Of a stretch of DNA of 64,000 nt, positions 60,711 to 64,000 are shown piece after piece (position 1 is the first letter of the stretch; each line of letters opens with the position of its first letter). The notes beneath the pieces are model-generated. The model was not told the DNA's origin. It did not search any database and saw only the letters and a program-made list of their open reading frames with translations. Origin of the DNA: Epiperipatus broadwayi (taxonomy: Eukaryota > Onychophora > Udeonychophora > Euonychophora > Peripatidae); contig JAQFVV010006452.1 of the NCBI GenBank assembly GCA_028023455.1, forward strand, positions 1,106,501-1,170,500, read 5' to 3'. Both the position numbers and the translations under genes were made by a program.

Positions 60711-61144
60711 CATTTCCTCTCAACATAATGTTGATTTGGGTTGGTATTTATCAAATAGTGTTTTTATTATTCAATACAATTCTGCTGCTTCCTTTAAAAA
60801 AATTTTATTGGGTGAATGTCTCAGTTATTGCCATTCTATTTAATAGTGAAACATTATATGGTATGATGCCAAAATTGAATCCTTTTTCCAGAACAAAAGT
60901 TTCAACATCAGTAAAATAAAAGTTTTAGCTATGTAGCTACTATATTTTGTTGCAATGTTAGATTTATACACTTATGTAAATTTACAAGTTTTTTTTTTAT
61001 ATTGTTTTATTTTTTCAAGAAGTGTAGAATCTGATTTTCTTACCGATTGAAAATATCTTATGAAGTCTTCATCAGTAAGTTTATTTTTATTAAACTTTTT
61101 GAATTACGACAAGAAATGAACATGTGATATTTGAAAAGTCTTTA
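60711..61144. other. A/T-rich segment, no feature
   Basis: Open frames at 60643-60919 start in family B sequence and show no domain. Confidence 0.45.
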
Positions 61145-61154
61145 GAAATTTATT

Positions 61155-61254
61155 CTTTTTTTTTTTATGTGTCAGTGTGTCAGCCGAGAAGCAAACCCTG
61201 GGACAACTGCTTGTAAGGCAGCTGTGCTGACAACTCAGTCACCAATCCTTGACT
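61155..61254 (-). mobile_element. tRNA-derived SINE (UAC-type)
   Basis: 10-bp duplication GAAATTTATT at 61145-61154 and 61255-61264. Confidence 0.88.
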
Positions 61255-61639
61255 GAAATTTATTATTTTTTAAAAAAAATATTGCTTACTTGCTGTCTCA
61301 GTAATTTTATCAACCCTTTAGAAATAATTTGGAAGTTTGGTTATAAACTTTTAAAAGCAGTCTTTCAAATTTATATTTACATATGTCAATAATTGATTTT
61401 CAATTTTCCCTAGCTTTATATATAATTTTCTATAATGCCTACATTTTGATACACTGCTGATTCCATGCAAAATGTTCAATGTTTATGTAATCATGTGATA
61501 AGTTGCCATTTTATTTGTAGCTAGACATTTGTTCTATCATTTAGTTGAATTATTGAATGCTTTTAGAAAAGTTTAAATCTTATTTCTACATATCTAAAAA
61601 TCTTTATCTGTTATAAACATCACACATATTACTATAGAA

Positions 61640-61834
61640 CAGCGGTTCTCAACCTGTGGGTCATGACCCCTTTGAGGGTCAAACAATCCTTTTACAGGGG
61701 TCATTTAAGACCATTGGAAAATTGAAAAACATATTTTTGATTAATAACAGTAGCAAAATTAATGGTTGGAGGTCACCAAAACTTAAGGAACTGTAATTAA
61801 AAGTTCACAGCATTATGAAGGTTGAAAGCCACTG
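61640..61834. mobile_element. SPIN-like hAT MITE
   Basis: Starts CAGCGGTTCTCAACCTGTGG, continues TCATGACCCCTTTGAGGGTC and CAGGGGTCATTTAAGACCA, has AACAGTAGCAAAATTA and GGTTGGAGGTCACCA internally, and ends GAAGGTTGAAAGCCACTG. This is the recognisable layout of the SPIN family of hAT transposons. 8-bp flanks CTATAGAA (61632-61639) and CTATAAAA (61835-61842) differ at one base, as expected for hAT. The copy is internally deleted to 195 bp. Confidence 0.9.
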
Positions 61835-62074
61835 CTATAAAACAAAAGAATCCAACTGATATTGTTCTCTTCTCTGTTTCAGATGTTACGGGCTTGAACA
61901 GCGTCAGTCTACACCAGGAGATGAACTAGTAAGTGTTTAGATTCATGAATACTGAATTTGAAGTAATGCTGTAAACAATTAAGTTATTCTTCCAAAAACC
62001 AACTTATTAAAAATTTACTCATTTAACTATGAGAGTTCTGTTAATTTACTAATATTTTCCTTTTAAAAATAAAG

Positions 62075-62155
62075 TCAATCGTTGGTGGCCTGGTGATTAG
62101 CATAGCTGCCATCCAAGCAGCTGGCCTGGATTCACTTCCCGGTCAACGCATCAGT
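62075..62155 (+). mobile_element. tRNA-derived SINE (UCC-type)
   Basis: GTTGGTGGCCTGGTGATTAGC head, CCATCC anticodon arm, B-box GATTCACTTCCCGG. Flanks AAAAATAAAG-like on both sides in A-rich context. Confidence 0.85.
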
Positions 62156-62290
62156 AAAAATAATAAATAAAGCTAATAAATAGTTGTTAAGCAGATTATC
62201 ATACTAGGTTGATTCATGGAGTTATTTGACATTTATGCAAGCACCATTTTCAAATTTTCTTATTTTTACTAGCCATTTCATTAAAAAATG

Positions 62291-62620
62291 ATTTTAAAAA
62301 ATTGATTAAAGAGAATAAGAAAGATGCCTTTAAAATAGTAGATTATGCGTGCATCAATAAATATGTTCTATTGAGGAAATACAAAAATATTGGGCTGAAA
62401 GTAAACTGTAAGAAAAAAAATAGAAAACTACCCATAATTCAACTTGATGGAATAACTAATTGGAAACTTGTATTAATACTGTGCTAGAAAAAATCTCTAA
62501 TTTAATAAATGATTAGTAATAATCATTACGCATTTATCAAAATGTTGATAATGTAAAAGTTGGGAGTGGAGTAAATTGACGCTTGAAAATAAAAATGAGA
62601 CAATTTACTCTACATAAATA
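62291..62620. other. Unassigned segment
   Basis: A 61-codon frame (62302-62487), lysine-rich, no domain recognised. Confidence 0.35.
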
Positions 62621-62730
62621 ATCTGCATGTAATAAAGATATATATGAAAGATGATGACCTGGCCCAACTGATGAGTGCTGGTTCAGCACGAAATGCATCT
62701 TGGGGGTTATTTATCTTTTATTGTATATGT
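62620..62730 (+). repeat. Hammerhead repeat family A, short copy
   Basis: Only the ribozyme and immediate flanks (TATATATGAAAGATGATGACC and TTATTTATCTTTTATTG) are present; the tRNA-like end is missing. Confidence 0.78.
62651..62715 (+). ncRNA. Hammerhead ribozyme, family A (AUC type)
   Basis: CUGAUGA at 62668-62674, stem II GUGCU (62675-62679) with AGCAC (62685-62689), GAAA at 62690-62693, stem III A62693-U62698 and U62694-A62697 with loop GC, triplet AUC ending at 62699. Stem I CCCAA (62663-62667) pairs with UUGGG (62700-62704); GACC outside pairs with GGUU. All core bases fit the consensus. Confidence 0.85.
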
Positions 62731-63338
62731 ATTTATATGAAATTATTTATGAAATAAAAAAGAATGGAGAAATATGGAAGATATCTAACCATTAATATTG
62801 TACTTAATGAAAAATTATGCGGATCCCCATAGATAAATTTTTTATTGACTATTAACAGAATGGCTTACTTGGTTAGAACATTACCTTTAAATTCAGGGTT
62901 TTTAAACCAAATGTCTCTAGTACAATTACTGATACTGTCACTGATTGGGTTAACCCCTTACCTGCTGAATTCAATTTGTATAACTTATACAAGATGAAAG
63001 ATAACTTTACAAAATATATGCTTATGATTTCTGATGTCGTTCTTGACAAAAAATATGATGAGATTCAAAACAAATTGCCTATTATAATAACATTTTTAAA
63101 AATGGCCTGTATTGTTTAATACAGTGGTGGAATATCAAATTCTAGAGATCAATGTATATAATCGAGAAATCAGTTTTGTCAATTTTGATTTTCAAACTTT
63201 TTATAAACTTCTGAGCAAAGATCAGTTTAAATTTTATTCCTTTTATTTCACCAGTTTGAGCAGTACCTTAATAACTTATCATGTTATCTGCTAGTAGCTA
63301 TTACTCTATTAATTCAAAATAAAGCCCAAAAGTTATAT
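62731..63338. other. Unassigned A/T-rich segment
   Basis: A 60-codon frame (63112-63294), F/Y-rich, no domain. Confidence 0.4.
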
Positions 63339-63353
63339 TTAGGCTTCATTTTT

Positions 63354-63446
63354 CTTCTCATGTGTCATAGCATCAGCCGGGAAGTGAACCCGCTAACCCG
63401 GGACAACTGCTTGTAAAGCAGCCATCGCTGACCTCTCGACCAGCAA
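63354..63446 (-). mobile_element. tRNA-derived SINE (UAC-type)
   Basis: Perfect 15-bp duplication TTAGGCTTCATTTTT at 63339-63353 and 63447-63461. tRNA-like body on minus with UAC anticodon arm. Confidence 0.92.
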
Positions 63447-63461
63447 TTAGGCTTCATTTTT

Positions 63462-64000
63462 ATGTCTAATTTTTAAATTTTTTTTTAATGGAAAAACTAT
63501 ATTAAGTGCTAACTGGCTAAGTAATGGTTGTTGAACTCATAGAATCTGTACGAGTTTTTTTTATTATTATTTGGCTGTTTAATGTTAATACAAGCACCTG
63601 CAATTCTTAAGAAATATTTGATACAATAATAAATTATAGATCTGCCTTTCCATTGATTGCTAATAGTGATGCCCTAGGTTTAAATAGTAGTTTAAATATA
63701 AATAGAAGACAGCTTTTATTTATATATACCTTTTGAATGAATTACGTTATATTTATGAATCATGCCATCACACACAAAAACTATTTATTCTTTTTTTTTC
63801 TTTTATAACAGATTGTCAATTGTTTTTTTTTTTTTAAAAAAAGAATCTAATTATTTAGTCATAAAATTGACTTTGTTAAAATATTAATAATGATGATTCA
63901 CCGCTGCAGATTTTTGATTAAATTTGAAAACATGAAAAATAAAGTAGACATTTTGCTTTATTAAATACTTTCTTAGTGGCATATGGTTATAGTCTCTATA
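63462..64000. other. A/T-rich segment to window end
   Basis: T13/A8 junction near 63820-63845; no other feature. Confidence 0.5.

Larger units (their letters stand above)
61490..62290 (-). repeat. Penelope-like element 3' region, with SPIN-like MITE and SINE inserted
   Basis: Matches the 3' flank of the other minus-strand PLE copies: TGTTCTATCATTTAGTTGAA, TTTAGATTCATGAATACTGAA and GGTTGATTCATGGAGTTATTTG. No coding part is present. The SPIN-like MITE (61640-61834) and a SINE (62075-62155) lie inside. Confidence 0.6.

Noticed and set aside
61865-61932. Possible 46-nt host micro-exon with a strong acceptor (TTCTCTTCTCTGTTTCAG) and a GTAAGT donor
   Set aside because: The same stretch aligns with the 3' flank of the other PLE relics at about 32105, 41310 and 58360, so it is repeat sequence and the splice signals are coincidental.

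Overview
The window is A/T-rich animal DNA (by eye well over two thirds A+T) made almost entirely of mobile-element debris. I found no host gene, rRNA, functional tRNA, CRISPR array or bacterial operon. The repeat classes point to an invertebrate animal: Penelope-like elements (PLEs) with a GIY-YIG endonuclease, 5'-truncated L1-type LINEs, a second LINE with a TGA/ATG-rich tail, a tRNA-derived SINE, a ZBED-type hAT transposase relic, a SPIN-like hAT MITE and very long microsatellites. A mollusc or other lophotrochozoan is my guess only; nothing seen fixes the taxon.

Layout. 0-2.2 kb: inverted pair of hammerhead repeats (family A), then the 3' half of an L1-type LINE. 2.6-3.7 kb: TIR element. 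4.3-6.0 kb: LINE tail, fold-back C, family A. 7.7-9.1 kb: SINE, diverged family B, hAT end, palindrome. 10.5-11.8 kb: compound family B insertion. 13.3-13.8 kb: GACA/GATA/GGTA array. 14.5-16.7 kb: LTR-like block. 18.84-19.96 kb: about 1.1 kb of pure GAA. 20.5-21.2 kb: family B. 23.1-24.2 kb: palindrome, purine minisatellite, two tandem family A-like units. 24.8-28.7 kb: decayed LINE split by a 1.8 kb LTR-like insertion. 29.6-33.6 kb: three SINEs and a PLE (minus strand). 34.5-36.8 kb: families A, B and C. 41.2-43.7 kb: PLE relic invaded by palindrome F and family B, next to a family A unit split by a 0.5 kb near-perfect palindrome. 44.1-46.9 kb: hAT transposase pseudogene with two nested fold-backs. 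51.3-55.0 kb: PLE with both pseudo-LTRs and two nested insertions. 55.07-60.7 kb: L1 tail, families B and A, PLE relic, family B. 61.1-63.5 kb: SINEs, PLE relic, SPIN-like MITE and an intact-looking hammerhead.

The recurring theme is self-cleaving-RNA architecture. Two unrelated repeat families (A and B) fold as hammerhead ribozymes, with CUGANGA and GAAA core boxes, a complementary stem I that directly flanks core and cleavage site, and a 2-bp stem III as in PLE-type minimal hammerheads. Other palindromes carry similar but degenerate motifs. Most of these insertions are head-to-head inverted dimers, and nine have direct target duplications of 9-15 bp. Four RT-bearing PLE relics plus one 3'-end fragment lie in the same window, so a PLE-type machinery mobilising hammerhead RNAs is the natural hypothesis. 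The uniform inverted-dimer integration product is the most unusual signal here.
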